Shown piece by piece: positions 37,041-51,544 of a stretch of 64,000 nucleotides of DNA (positions are counted from its first letter, which is position 1; the number at the start of each line of letters is the position of its first letter). Origin of the DNA: Acanthaster planci (taxonomy: Eukaryota > Echinodermata > Asteroidea > Valvatida > Acanthasteridae); NCBI RefSeq assembly GCF_001949145.1, contig NW_019091363.1:2266902-2330901 (forward strand). Reading direction: 5' to 3'. The position numbers and the translations under genes are program-made. The notes beneath the pieces were generated by a model, which saw only the letters and a list, made by a program, of their open reading frames with translations, was not told the DNA's origin and did not search any database.

Positions 37041-40000
37041 TATTAGTGCATAAGAGGTGAACTGAATCGGAGGCAATATATGCCGAGTCATGAGCTGCGT
37101 CAGTAAGAAATCAGATGCTATTCTGGAAATCATTACTAAAAATGTCTCCACGATGTCGTGAGTTGAGGATTTGTGGTAACTTACAGCCGCCCCGCTTTTT
37201 ACAAGTCTTACATGATAGTCAATGGCAAAAACGAATCGGAAATAAAACAGGTGTATGAATATTTGCTGCACTTTATATTGGCAGTGTAACGTTGCCCATG
37301 AAAGACTGATTCCTAGGCTTCGATTGATCTTGTATTCAAATTTACGTATGAAAAAATAAACGTGTGGTGCACTGGCAAAGTCAGAAATCACAATGCAGTG
37401 TAATGAAAGATAGCTTTGTTTTGTTTAATTATAGAAGTCTGTTTCTGTACTTTTGTGACTAAAAACACAGCTGCTCCCTCAAAAACAAATTGGCGTTGGT
37501 CCTGTGTATTTATTGCACTCTAGCTCGAAATGATAAGGTCGCACACAAATGAGGGGTTTATTTTTGAAATTTATTGTTAATTCTTATCGAAATCCAGTGT
37601 ATTTAAAAGATATAAGCAATCACTGGGCTTATAAAATGCACTGGAGGCGAAAAAGAGGCAAAGATATTTGTTTAATACAAAAAATATCAAAGCCAGCCAA
37701 TGCAAGCCAGCCTCAGGAATACGGTACTACAAACAGCAATATCACCTCAAGCTAGGGTATTATCAAAAAGATGCTGAACAGAGGCAGCCGGTTCATGATT
37801 TGAATTGCAACGTGAAAGGTTTGACTTATTGTCTGTATTCCGTTCCAGTCTTTGGGTTCGTGGGACATAAACATAAACAAAAACAACAGAAGAACCTATG
37901 CCCTGCCACAATATCGGAGACGACGGCGCACATGACTAGACACTTATGCTATTGAAAGCTCTTTCAATGACCGGCTTTTCTAGTCATTCATCGGTATGGC
38001 GTATGAAAAATGATCAATATAAGCCGTCGAGTCCTTGGCACTGAACGCTTTGATAATAAACCTAATCAGTTGTCAAAATAAAGATGTTGGTACAAAGCAA
38101 ACCAGTGCGTGAATTAGAGTTATGTCGTATCTGCTTGACTAAACTGCACGAAAACAATTTTGCAATGAAGTTGCTACTTAAAAGAATACCCAATAACCTT
38201 TATCCCTTATGGGTTAACTGTGAAATTCACTGGAGGAATGGGAAATTTACAGAAATTTTGTACTCGCAACAGTACTACATGTGTTCAAAACTGTAAGCTG
38301 TCTTATCTTTAAAGCTTGTATGCAGCTAACCAATAAGCAGAGCCCTTCGTCCTCGTCCGTTTGATTATTGTAACAATCTTTGGAAACTTTGGAAAATACA
38401 GAAATGTAAGTTAGGAGACGCAATAAGTGTGTGCATTCATTAAAGTCTAAATTAAAAACTGCAGGTCACAAGTGCCTGCTCAATTTATAATTTTGTCATT
38501 TCCTGTAAATTAAATGCAGGAACCTTAGCCTACTAAGACCGTCCAAGATCGACATTTGAGTGTTTTATTATTGAAGCATACGTATCGACTACTATTGTAC
38601 CAAGTTACAATTAGTAGGAAACAAGTGTAGTGTCTGAAATTAAATTTCGTGGCATTAATCGTGTCATGTTCGACGGAATATTAGATTAACTTTTTAAAAT
38701 AAGTTAACTGAATGTGGAAATGACACGGCCTGTATACAAGTCTGTTCTTAAATCCTAGGAATACAAGTAACGGTTCAGTTAAAACTTCACGAAAGTGGCA
38801 ACATTCATCAGATTTGAATATGTTCACCTTTGGCGAATTCAAAGGGCAAAAACATGCACTGAGTGGAAACCAGGGGTATGTACATTCCGTTTACGCAAAC
38901 GTGGCCAGTCTCTGTGAAAAGTTCCCTTGATAGGTACAGTGAAGAATATAAATAATTGCATACCTTAACTTGCTGATTTGAAATGACCGGATACGGGCCT
39001 CACATAGAGGGGGTATACTCTCACGCGAGTGCACCACAAGTCTGTGTATCCAACCATTAATGTCTGTCACGGGAGACCCTCGCATTTCTTACCTGTGAGG
39101 TGTGTGTCATTGGCTCTCTTGAGTAGATCAAAGATGTTGCGCCATGTATAGATCCTGCACAAAGCCATTGCATGGAGTATCAAGTTCCATGCTGAGGTTG
39201 CGAGAGGGGCTACATCCCTATAGTATTGAAGCAACAGAGGAACAGTAATACGCTCATTACTGACGGATATGCCTCAATGCATGTTATCCTTAATGTTGGG
39301 ATCGTGTGCCTCCTTGTGCTCATGTGTTCTCTTTTACATCCGCCAAAGGTGTTAACCGTTCACTGCAATTCTCGCAATTAGTAAAATTAACTTGACATTC
39401 ACTCCATCGTTGATTATAAATATTTCACATTTCATTAATGTTACCAATATCTTGAATGTGTGAATTAAGCAAACGAAAGAATACATAACGAAGGCCACCA
39501 AACTAAATAAACCACACTAAATGCAAATAAATACAGTTTTGTATTACAGCCAATATAACAGTTACACTTGATCACAAACTGTTTGCGTTGATTCTCACTG
39601 AAAAATCGATACAATCCATACCAAAAGCTTTGGAAATGCTTTTCAAATTTATCTAACTAGTGTTTCATTTTTCTGTATTGGACAACCGCTATTCAAATTT
39701 AGATTGTTGACAAGACTGCAGCTCGCAGATATATCTTTCCAAATGAGATACAACGTCCACCATCATGAAAAGGCATGATTAGCTTATCAGATTACAAAAC
39801 AAGCCTTGCATGACTGTACCACAAGGAATGAATAAATATACTTTAATTATATCACGAAATGAATACCTTTTATGTTGTTATATAGAAAACATTGTTACCA
39901 AAGAGGTTCAACTCCAAGCCGACGCTAAGGTTGATATATCGCCCTGTTACAGCTCCGCAGTTAATATCCTGGAGACGGGGTCATGCCCCAAGAAGCAAAC

Positions 40001-43000
40001 AACTTTTTAAAATAATACAAGTTATAATTAAGAAGTTATAATTTTGAACTATTTCATTTAATTCTTTTCAAAAAAGAAAAAAGCCACCAAATGTAGCCTC
40101 GACTCTAAATTAAAGAAGACTGCAATAAAACTTGGTTCTGGCTCTCTCTTCACCAACTATCAAATCTATCATGCAAGTTTTCTAGTACAATACGGGCTAT
40201 TCACAATAGTGTTCCTCCAAGAGTTTGCAACGCGTTGGCCAATCACAATGCGCGAAATCTGTCAACCCAATGCGCTTTTGGAAAGAATGGCTCTCGTGCG
40301 ACAATCACATAGGCCTACACAATCACTGAATTTCAACTTCTCCTGCTCGCCATCATTTCTGATATCGGTTTGGTGTTTATTGAGCAAACCGAATTGGAGT
40401 ATTGTACCAAGTGGCTGACTTAAGATACAATGTCATGAATTCTTCGTACAAATACGTCTAGGTCTACTGTATGAATTACTATTATTTGGTTTATCATTTT
40501 TGTGTTATTATTGTTATTACCATATCATTTTTGATATTATTGTGCAATTAAATTTCACGCTAAGTATTCTCTATTGCTTACAGGAACTTGAGGGTAGTCG
40601 GTTGGAATAAATCTGCTATAGTCACTAATGTGCAACTAAAACGTCACCTCTGTGTCATGTACAGAGAAAGAAAAAGCACGAATTTATCCTTACGCTCCTT
40701 TAAAAAACAATTTGTAAGAATGGTTGAAAATGTCCAGATTTTGCTCTTCAATCCTTTCTTCGATTAGTGATTTAATGTGCCACAACCTGGACCATTATTT
40801 TGCTCCAGTGAGTGGTATGTCCTGCGTGCAAGAACACGCGGGAGAACCCGTGTGGTGAAAAGGTTTAGCAGGCAGACGCGAACACGGCAGCTGTGCAACT
40901 TCCTCCATTACCCAGGGACTTGTGGGCTAAGGCAGAACCTTTTACCAACGCACTACATCTGGTTGCTGAAGGGTGGAATGAGAAAGACAAATCATTTCTC
41001 ACTTCATGTAATGGTGCCTCCAGCTTTGAAAATTAAAAAAATATGAAGAGCTCGACATTCCAGACCTCCAAGGGGCAATCGTTGTGAGATTCAACCTACT
41101 TTTTGCACCCTTTTAAATTCCGTCAGGGAATTCCTTGAGAGACGGACGTTTTCCAGTTCCTGAGGAACAGCACAGCGATGCCCGCATCCGCAGCGGCAAT
41201 CTAATGGACTTGGGGATGCCTTGGTGCATTCGGAGTCGCGGGGCCGTCTCGGAGTAGAAACACACAGTGGCGTAGCTATACAGTAGATCGCGCGAGCATT
41301 TTTGCGATGGTTTCTTGAGCATTTTTACTTGATGAGCCGAGACCGCATATTGGAGAAAGAAGACGAGCAAACGTCTTCAGTCGATGTCCACGCTGAGGAA
41401 GCAGGCATGACTCAAACGACAATCGGGAAATTTGGGGCGAGTGGTCCATTAGGAAGGGTTACCGATGATAGATGGGTTAGGAAAATGACAACTTGGCGCA
41501 TTGCATTTTTTACGTTGATACAAATCGTTTACTCAAATCGTAGCATCAAAAGGCCTCGAGGTATGCATTGGCGCTGAAATTGCGAAATTTAACCTGGCGA
41601 CACTGCGGACAATATTCAAGTTACAACACTCAAAATAATTGCTTTACACGTCTTACGGGAAGTTTACTTATTCGACACTGACACCAGAAACCGAGGCACC
41701 ACGGTCATGTTTAGTATTTGATAAAAAGGAGTGACTCTTTCGATATAAAATTTGAATCATACTTCGTTATTCGCGGCGATAGGTGTTTCCAGTGTTGTAT
41801 TTAATGATTTCAGTTAACTTTAAACAGGATTCCAAGAGAAATGTTGGCCTATTTTGACAGCCTGTGACCAATATATATATAGACCCACATATAACGAACT
41901 TTATCATTGCGTTTCCCGGTTATAGGAGTTCTATTTACATCCACCGTGAAATTGTTTAACTGAATGACAAAGAAAGTGAAGCAGCGACAGCTGCACAATT
42001 ATGCAGGTGATATGCTAGACAAATGCCTCCGAGGTCTCATTTAGCTTGTGTACATTTAGTGAGCGCTCGCGCGGTATGGCAACCCCGTGTCATGTGTCTT
42101 TGATCAGGTGGACGCAACCTTCCATAACGTAACGAGAGATGTTCAAACACGACGATGTATTTGATATGGGGGAGGGGTGGAACTATTCCTCACCCCTCCT
42201 TAATTTCTAGACAATAGACACTCCCACTCAAAAGGAAAATCTCCCACTAGAAGGAAATGGAGATCTGCACGATCGTCTCATGGCGCTGGGCGATTGGTCG
42301 ATCTTGCAGTGAATCACTAACTTTTTTCCCTTGTTAAAACGATCTTTCCCAGCATATGAGAAAGAAAGAAAAGGCAATCGCTTGATGAGAAATTGTCAAC
42401 CAAATTTACAATATTAAAATCAGCCGATCGCACAATGCACTCCTTTCGAAATAAAATTCAGTTGCTGAATAACAACAAAAAACTATTGTTTTTTATGGTA
42501 ATGAAAATTGACGATAAACAATTATACGTTCTGACACGCTCTGTCTATGAACCTACTTGAAAACAGGCGTTTTTAAATGAGGTCTGTTATACGAATCTGC
42601 TAGTGTCACGAGTCATAGTCATGAGTGCCGTTATGTGTTCATCAGCGTGTTGACAGGTACAGGCTTATCTATTGGCGTTAATGTATCTTGCAAATGACCA
42701 AAGACGACTGTCAAATACTCTGTACTGATGGTGATGATGGCATAATGAGGCAGGAGCAGTTTAATGATGGAGAAATTCCTGCAAGTTATTACAGTGTCTG
42801 CATGGTTGGTGTCACATGCAGCGGTAAGTTGACATGCCGTGCGCTTCACGCACTTGCGTCTGGCCATGAAAATGAATTCCACACAAGGTTTGTTCCAAGG
42901 CACTCGGAGACAACCTCGTTCTCATGACTTCGAGCGGTACGCTACACAGGCCATCGCCACTGGCTAATTTTTACCCAGGCAGTGTTTCAGTCGAGATTCC

Positions 43001-44445
43001 CACAAGACCAGTGACAAGTAACATAGCTAACAGATATAAGACTGTTTTTGTTGCAGTTCAAACTGTCTCATTGTTGGCATTGAAATGATCCTGAGGGGTC
43101 TCAATTTGGATGATTTTTTTTTTACTACAGCACTCTACCCTCTTCAGGATTGGCTCTCTTGAATATCCAAAATATATCGCTTTGATAGTCCCAACCACGG
43201 GTAACGTACTTGGAAAACTGCAAGTTGTTTTGTTTGGGGGATTTTTGTATTTCGTAGGAGATGGGTTTTTTTTTCAAATCTTCGTGAATTGTGACGTCAC
43301 GAGTTGAATTGTTCGCAAAGTTGGAGTTACAGACCCTATTCACGTAGAAGCCATTCAATATTATTTCCTGATTCGATTTTATGATTGATCAAGATTGCAC
43401 AAGATTGTCTTATGATTGCCGTACTTTGCGAACCTCCTTTAAAATATTTTTGTAAAGCTGCATTGGAACAATTGGGCATGTTTTATCACAAATTTGAAAT
43501 TATTCATCAGAGTAGACAGGTAACTAATTTCATTTCTATTCTCAACTTTAAAAAAGAGGAGGTTTAACCTCACTTTCAATTTCAATGTGGCCGATCCATG
43601 AATTAAGTCTATTAGCTGACAATACTACACCTGCAGTGCTATTACACTTGTACATCAATCAGGAAATAAGGAAACAGTTGATATTGTTGTGTATGTAGCG
43701 ATGTCATCCGCAGTCACTAGTACACTCCTATACGTGGTTACTGTGAAATCCGTTGATTCATGAGGGATCCAAAGTGGATGTTAATAGGTGAAAAGTCTCA
43801 ATTGACGGGTTCAGGCCTTTCCATCATTTTCCAAAACAGGAAAAAAATGATTCACAACAGATGTCTGTAACCCGCCACCCCTCTTGAGCCAAACACGTCC
43901 CCGACCCATGAAGCCGCTTTTGGTCCACTATCGAGGCCGTTGAGGCTTATGGGAGATATCCTGAAACGAAGTTGACTTGAACTGAAGTCATTGGCCAGAC
44001 GACCTCGCTCATTATAGGATGGTATCAGCTGTGCCAGAGTTCAGGAAAGATATTTGCAATCTAGCAGATAGAGATTAAGATGCCTTTGGAGTTTGGAATG
44101 TGTCCACGTGCATGGTGTGTATCACTCCCGGCTCTGCGAGCACACCGGAAAAGGTGCCTACGTGAAATGTAAGTGAAGTAGAAGGTAAGGTAGCTTCGCA
44201 ATTGCCTACACGGACAACATACCGCCAATCACAGATTGAAAACTAACAGAGGAGGTGAGCAGGGAAAGGGACATATTATGCTGCTGTAGTACATGAGCTT
44301 ATGAGAGAAAGGAGTACAAGCAAAGACTCCAAATCAGACACATACTTCACTTTTCAAGAAAGGTCCACTTGCGAGACAGCTTTAACAGCAAAATGGCAGC
44401 TACCAAATCTGTGAAAGGGGGGCACTGTAAAGGGCTAGTAGACAC
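37041..44445. other. Intergenic, no gene recognised
   Basis: No coding exon is supported. ACAGTGGCGTAGCTATAC near 41268 resembles a hAT terminal sequence, but I found no partner end. A small hairpin (GGAGGGGTG / CACCCCTCC) lies at about 42172-42202. Confidence 0.4.
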
Positions 44446-44646
44446 CTATCCACCAGGAGCAGAAACACCCCTCATCGGTTGAAAAGAGCCATGCTGGTTG
44501 GGGAGTGTTTGTTTTGATGGTGGTGACGCGCACACAAAGCGTGCATCTCATATTCGTTCGTCAACCAGCGAAGTGAAGTTCCTACCAAAGGGCCGCCGTT
44601 GCTAGGAATATTGCGCCCTCTCTTGGTCCAGCTTGCGGCCCATTGT
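44446..44646 (+). repeat. Dispersed repeat family, copy B
   Basis: Same orientation as copy A and alignable along most of its length: CTATCCACC, AGCAGAAACACCCCTCATCG, TTGAAAAGAGCC, TTCGT then CAACCAGCGAAGTG, CCTACCAAAGG, TTGCTAGGA, TTGCGCCCTCTCTTGGTCC, AGCTTGCGGCC. It lacks the internal triplication of copy A. The similar minus-strand frames in copies A and B (both contain PLVGT then WLTN) come from this shared DNA and are not a gene. Confidence 0.75.
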
Positions 44647-46796
44647 ACAAACACGTCCGAGAGCACGTGATTTGTCAAAATATTACGGCACTATTTCAAT
44701 GTCGGAAGGGAGAGCTTCGAAAACAGAGGATATTGTTGGAAAAAGATCTAGAGCTGACGGGGGATACGGGACATAAGAATGAGTTTATTCTGTCTGATTT
44801 GAACACTCCGGGAAGTTACTGATGACCTTTTCATCTTAACTAAAGTATTATTGCATTCATTTTTCCCGGACAATTAACACAAAGCAATGGCAGATGTAAA
44901 GAAGCTATGATAATTGGCAGGTCCCTGTTTTTTTCTTATCATCAATTATTTGGAAAGGAATGTTTTGTAGATATGACAAATTTGGTACCTTAAGTACGGT
45001 GAGTTTGACTTGTAGGGCAATTGTTTTAAGAGACAGACAGGGATTGAACGTGCAATCATGGAAATGATTCCCCTTGGTGCAGGTTTCCAATTCACCTTGT
45101 GGATATCCATACACCGTTTTCATTTCAGAAGCGACCTTGGCGAGGGAATTTTGTGTTACCAAGGCGAGCTCGGAGATGCTTTTGTCGCATAAATTGGAAA
45201 TTCCTTTTTGAAAGCTTGACCAACACCCACCTGCTATTTAATGCAAAGTGGCCGATGTATCGTTTATAAATCTATTCTTTAAGGTGATTTGAAGATGAAT
45301 GCATGGCGGATCTTGACGGTTCATATCAGACCGACGTTTTTCATTTTATTTTACTACTCAAGTCTCGTGGTGCCAATAAAATCTCCAACAGACCCTATGC
45401 CATTGTTAATATTATGGACACTCCTCTTTTAGCCTCTCATATGAGAATAGATTTTCAAGCTTGCGTTGGCAACATAAATGTCTCAAAATTCAAGGCTAGA
45501 TACAATTTAAAACGACGTGCAGATCTGATGTCCTGCATCCCCTGTGCGTGACTCTCATTAGAGCACTAATAGGTGCCCGATTTCATGACTTTACCCGTTT
45601 ATTAACTTATCAACGTTAATTCCAAAGTTTCTGTACAAATAAGATGTATACGACAAATTTTCGGGAACATGGACACTATTTGTAGCTAGCAAATTTTAAG
45701 GTTATCTCCTCGGTTATTTTATCTACTTCGACCTCTCAAAATTCGTATGGTTAGCGATAAATACCCATTTATTGCTGAGAAACGTGCATCAGGATGACAG
45801 CTTTGATAATGGCGTAATGATATGATGTTCAAGCCGGTACATGAGATATGCCGGGCCAAAAAACGGAAGCTCGTCTCCCTAATGTAAGAAAGAAGCCTGC
45901 GGCAAGGCAGAATACGCCAGCTCACACCAGCCACAATTCTACGACGATACTGACATCAGGAAGAACAATGCAGATATTGCAGTACAGCTTCCCCCCGCAT
46001 GAAAAGCTCTAACTCGACGAGATGATGACCAGTCCACTCAATGTTCACTGCAACCCCATCCGTCAGACATCAAGTTACTGCTACAACCGAGACAGGTTTC
46101 AAGACAAAATGGGGTGGGGGAGATTTCAGCCTCTTCCAATTGGTCCAGCGACGGTGATCAAAAGAAATATATATATTATTCAAGGTCAACAACTAGTCAA
46201 GAATCTTGTTATGAAACATTATGGCGCATTTTACTTAATTATTTCATCAATATTAATGAAAATATGAACAATTCATATTTCGCTTTATAAATTTAATTTA
46301 TGTAACGATCTATCGTTTGGAATTTTGCCGATTAATTAAAACCAGCAGCCTATTATAACCCCAGCAATTTGCTTACGTGACCAACCGAAATATACATGTG
46401 GGATTGTAGACAATATGTATAGGCATAGTGGTTCACCCTCCTCCAAACGTGAAGGGAAAATCTTTTGCAATTAGCAATTTGTGAATTTATGAAACTGTAT
46501 GTTAATTACCCCTCTGCGAAAGAAAAAAACACATGAATTGCGCAAACTTCATGGAAATTGATTTGTCACCATTTGGCATTTCCGATAATCGAGTTGTTTT
46601 TAGTCTGGTCACAGATTCGGTATCTAACTCTTTTACTATAGATGGCAATGATCACACCAGACTCTTATAATTGGAGGCATGCTGCCAGGAAAGGGCGATA
46701 TTTAGAGCAAATCAAATGTATCATTCCATCACCGCATCCCAGCAATGCACCCAAATCGTTAACTCAGTGTCGACGGCACAATAATTAGAGTGGTGC
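44647..46796. other. Intergenic, no gene recognised
   Basis: No supported gene. The frame at 45303-45551 (82 residues) is unremarkable. Confidence 0.4.
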
Positions 46797-46804
46797 AACA
46801 TTTG

Positions 46805-47092
46805 CATTGGCGTATCCGGGGGGGGGGGCAACTCCCCCAGACGGTCTATTTATTTATTTTCATTACAAAAAATACTTCATAGGTGGGTAAGAAAGAAAGT
46901 GATCGGTATATTTATGTAGCAAACATTAGCGCCAAAATCCCCAAGAAAACAACAGAGGCAAATAAAGGCAAGGATGTCGTGACCGTGAGTAAGGCTTTTG
47001 TTTTTTTTCTCCCCCAACATCATGTTGAATGAGCTTAAAGCAGTCGCTTTTGAATTTGTCCCCACTGACACCAGAAGCTGGATAGGCTGCCG
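46805..47092 (+). mobile_element. hAT-like MITE, copy 1 (older)
   Basis: A diverged relative of the element at 51291-51544 in the same orientation: TTGGCGTATCC with a G run at the left end, AAGTGATCGGTATATTTAT, CCAAGAAAACA, AAGGCAAGGATGTCG, TAAGGCTTT, and AGAAGCTGGATAGGC at the right end. Flanking AACATTTG (46797-46804) and GACATTCG (47093-47100) agree at 6 of 8 positions, as expected for an old 8-bp target-site duplication. Confidence 0.7.
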
Positions 47093-47100
47093 GACATTCG

Positions 47101-50100
47101 AGAATGCCCATTTGGACTAGAGTGCAAGGACACGGGCATCGATTCACGATGTGCCACTTTCCCACTGCATAAAAACTAGACTTCTGATGTTTAGTGATTC
47201 ACGTCGGTCATAGAAAACATGGAGTGACGACAACAATCTATGCAGCTCTCCATCTTAGTGATGACCCGTATTTCCCGCATTCTGTGCACGTGCTGTACCG
47301 GTATTTAAAAACGTACAAGGCGAGTGCAGTGACGTTATGCGATGTCTTATCGTGCTTTTGAGTATACACTGCGCTGGTGTTAAAGTCTTGTTCATTATTA
47401 ATGTGCATCACTTTGCATCAAGCATTGTTGCCTTCATAATTCATGCAATTATCGTTTATGTACAATACATGTACGTGTAGTATTCAGTTGGAATTCCATA
47501 ATTTCCTCATTAAACTGACTGTACTGTGTTATATACGGTATTTAAAAAGCTCAAGGAAAAGGGAATGATTGAACTATACTGTCGAAAAAGATTGCATGCT
47601 TCCAATAAAATTCACCTTTCCTCGTCAAATTTCTTTTGGTTTGTTTTCTCTGCGACCCATACTCCATGGTCATCTGGGCGTGCATTTCAGCTAGATTTGC
47701 AATTCAGACGCTTGTACATGTACACTGAAAATGGACCTACACGGCTTTACGGGTGAGTTAAACATCTATTGTAACGGCACATCACTGAGTTCCAGGCCTA
47801 ACATGTTTAGATGATGGATGGTCACCAATATGTCCAAACACTTTCTTGTACTCTAGGCTATAACTACACACATGAACCATCACGAACACAATTTGGTATC
47901 AAATATAATAGTACACGTTCAGCCAATTTAAAGTTATTTGAATAATTATTGATGGTTGATTTCTAATTAGGTTTACTGCCATATAACAAATCTTGAAACA
48001 AATAACTCGATCGACATTCCATTGGGACTTTCTTTATGGACAGCGGCATCTCCCTCCACTAGTTTAAGAAATTGTGTTCCTAATATTTTTTGTAATGTGT
48101 ATATAGTTGACAATACAGAATCGTTGATAAATGTGCACTTTGGGTTCACTAAATGGTTTACAAAGAAAAAATAAAATGAATATGCCATGATCTAGGAAAA
48201 GTAATTTCAACAGCATTTCCATCGAGCTAACGACAAATCATTAGGCCTTAACGAGTAGACTCTTTTTGCAGATCTTTAATTGTGTCATCCATCATCCAAC
48301 ACAGAACGACTACTGTTGAGCAGGGCAGACACATCACTAGTTGTATCAGGAAACGTCACGCTTCGCCGCATGGCCAGAAAGAACATTGCTGTGCCGTGTC
48401 GCGTTCGGTCCAGGACCGAAATGGTGACCTGAAGATGCCACTGTACTAAATTGGAGCCCCAAATTTGAAATCTAATTTATTTAGTCCACGTTAATTGCCT
48501 TTTGCATTGGGTAGATTTCATTCACTAACAAGGTCATTACAAGGCCCTCTGTTAATTGATGAACAGCCTGAGAACCGGAAATTTGATACAGCATGCCAGG
48601 AGCATCAATATTTTATGAGCAATTTTATCCAGGCCGTGTTTTCAACTGATTCCACCCTCTCCCCAAAGACGATTGGCATTGGGTTTTGGAGTTCTATCAT
48701 GGGTCGTCCAGTTACTGCTAACCGACCTCGAATCGTGTAGATTGTCACGGTAAATATTTGAGTTCTCTTGGCAGTTTCTGCATCCCAGATTAAATACATC
48801 TGCGCTCTGTTTATACGTGGAGAAGAGTTTGCTCAGGCCGAGATGACGCTACGCAAACTTGTCTTCGGCTAGATGACCCGGGAAGGCCATTTCATCTTCC
48901 ATCCATCGGCCTAATTTTTATACATCACCAACTGAACTGATCTGTATCGCAATATGCTCACGAGGAGTTCTTGCTCTTATCTAAAATAAAATTATACATG
49001 CTATTGATTGAAAAGTGGTCGATCTCTCTCCCCGAGTGAGACTGTAGAGGGCGCCGTGCACACAAATAACGGTCCGTTTACCCAGCTCCCTGGCGTGACA
49101 AGTGCCACAGTTTATCACGACGTGTGAGCGTTGTTTGATGTTTTGCTGTTATTTGGATCTCTCCCCGGTGTCTGTTCATTTAATAGTGCTCTTCCAGTAG
49201 ACACTTCATGTATTTACTTCAACAAACCCTCCGGGCCATTACTGTAAACTGTACATGATCAGATGAAGTTCGGTTGGTTGCAGGCAATTTAATTTGCTGT
49301 ATGTAAGATTAATTTCTTTAATCTTAAAATGTTATATCAGTACAATGCACTTAAGGAAGAGAACCAATATAAATAAAATGACAAGACAATTTTCTTCTCT
49401 GAAAAGCTGTGACGGAACCCAAAACACTTCAAATGTGAAACGAACAAGAGGGTCGATCCTCTGTCAAACTTGATAAATTTGCAAGAAATAAAAATCGGAC
49501 CCAAACTTTAATTATCCATAGAAAACGTGGGGAATGGATACCTTACCTCTGAAGTGTGATCCCTGAGGCTTGCCACGGGACTGAAAGCAGCATCTGTGAC
49601 ATGGACCGAATCATTAATCAGTACACAGCCAGGTTTTGTCTATGTGTTTCTAGGGATGAACTCTCTCTGTGGTGTTTTCAACAGCGTCCTTTGTCGAACG
49701 TATACATCTCCTGAGCTCCACACAGTCCAAAGTCTTTTGCAACCAAAAGCCGACATGAAAGAGCCTTTCAATTCTAGTTCTGGAGCACGTATGCAGCCTC
49801 AAGAGGTTCGGTCTAAAACAACTCCATTTGTATGTCCTGTTACAATCCACTGTAGCGGCTTCTGGGCTTTCTCTGCTTAAATGATGCTACGGAAACGGTC
49901 TGTGCACTCTTCAATGCTTGCAAAAACTGTCCTAAGGCGTTTTAAACTAGTATTAAAACATTGACGACCATGACTGGCGATAGATCTTCGGTTTCTTTAA
50001 ATAACAAAACAGAACGCAGGGTATGAACTGTAAAATGTTCTCACGCATAAAGGATTGCAATCAACTGTTCTTTCTGAGGAGATTCTATACAACTTGTCGT

Positions 50101-50771
50101 GAAGCAGACAAGACGCCTGAGAGCTTAGATTTAGTTAGGGGAGAACTGGAACAATAAATAGGAATTCCGTATTGAAAAGCATTGAAGCCACAGCAAGTAT
50201 ACAAAAGTAGATCCTGAGTTCTGTAGGGATTCTCAGTTCTTACGCTGGTTGGTAATGGTTACATTTCATATACATGTAGTAAAAAAATAAAAGGGTATCG
50301 AAAACAGATTCGCAAGTGCGCACATGTGGTCATAGTCAAACATTTGTCCTATTCATGAATGTATATAAGTGAAACGTCAAGATATTTCTTGCTGAACCCT
50401 GCTATCCAGAGGGCAATTTAGAACAGCTTCGCTAAAACTGAGGTATTAACCATTATCATACGTACTTAATACAGTAGTCTAGTAGTCCGTCCAGTACAGG
50501 AAGGAAGTTTCCACGAGTTCTTTCGACAGACATAGTATTACTGAAAGGCCATCGCTTCCATGAAGGGCTTACGCGTGCGTAGACGTGCTGTGTCTTTTTT
50601 AATGTACCAACAGGTGAAGAAACACTGAAAGAAATGAAGGGGCGGTTATGTAATCAATTAACTCAAGGCAATAAGCAACTTCGGTTGATGTTTGACGTGC
50701 TCTTGCAAATTCAGTTTTTATTCGGGCTTCTCTGTTTTGAGCTGAACATAAATAGCATGATCCAACTGATG
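47101..50771. other. Intergenic, no gene recognised
   Basis: No coding exon or repeat boundary that I can support. Confidence 0.4.
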
Positions 50772-50910
50772 ATCCGCCGCGAGCAGAAGCACCCCCTCAG
50801 CGGCTGAAAAGAGCCTTGTCGGTAGTGTTTATTTTTGTCGGTAGCGACAAAAGGAGCCTCTGTTGTAAAGAAAATTGTCCCCCTCTTGGTTCAGCTCGAG
50901 GCTCATTATG
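50772..50910 (+). repeat. Dispersed repeat family, copy C (internally deleted)
   Basis: GAGCAGAAGCACCCCCTCAG then CGGCTGAAAAGAGCC at the left, and TGTCCCCCTCTTGGTTCAGC then CGAGGCTCATTATG at the right, match copies A and B. At 139 bp it is shorter than A (219) and B (201) because the central AACCAGTGAAGTG block is missing. Confidence 0.7.
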
Positions 50911-51290
50911 GGGGACGCTTTCGGCTATACAGAAGTTTACCTTCACCTCAACAATTGTATGTGTGGTTATTTCATACAGTAAAATATCAACAAAAGAGCC
51001 TGAAAGTTGACCCCAGACCGTGCGCTTCTAGAACCCTTGGATTAGAAAAATATTACTTTCAGAAGGTTTAGAAATTCCCATTTTGTTCGTTTTCTTCTTT
51101 AAAACACACCACCGAAAAGGCTTGTGTAAAGCAGCATACTAACTCAAAGAAACTGAAAAATTGCCTGAAGAGAAATAGGCGCACCCTGCCAAAAACTGAC
51201 CTGTCACTTCCGAAAACCTAAAATACATGATGACTAGTGCAACTCCGTGTTCTCATAAGCAGAAGAGAAAGTACGAAATTATATTGTAAG

Positions 51291-51544
51291 CAGTGGCGTA
51301 TGGGGGGGAACTTCCCCCTTAACGGATTATTTTATTTTATTTTTAAGAATAGATCATAGGTAAGCATGAAATAAAATAATCGGTATGTTTATTTGTAAAA
51401 TATCAGTACCAAAACCCTAAGAAAACAGCATCACCAAATAAAAGCAAAGATGTCGGGACCATAAGGCTTTCGATTTTTCTACCCCAACTTTAATATGGCT
51501 TTGCTTTTGAATCCCCCCACGCCAAAAGCTGGATACGCCTGCTG
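51291..51544 (+). mobile_element. hAT-like MITE, copy 2, with perfect 8-bp target-site duplication
   Basis: A 254-bp non-autonomous element. The left end CAGTGGCGTAT and the right end (inverse CAGCAGGCGTAT) form short imperfect terminal inverted repeats of the CAGTGGCG type common in hAT transposons. The flanks ATTGTAAG at 51283-51290 and 51545-51552 are identical, and an 8-bp target-site duplication is the hAT hallmark. There is no transposase frame. It is the same family as 46805-47092. Confidence 0.85.

Noticed and set aside
41266-41290. hAT-like end CAGTGGCGTAGC
   Set aside because: No partner terminus or target-site duplication was found nearby; a short match alone is not enough.
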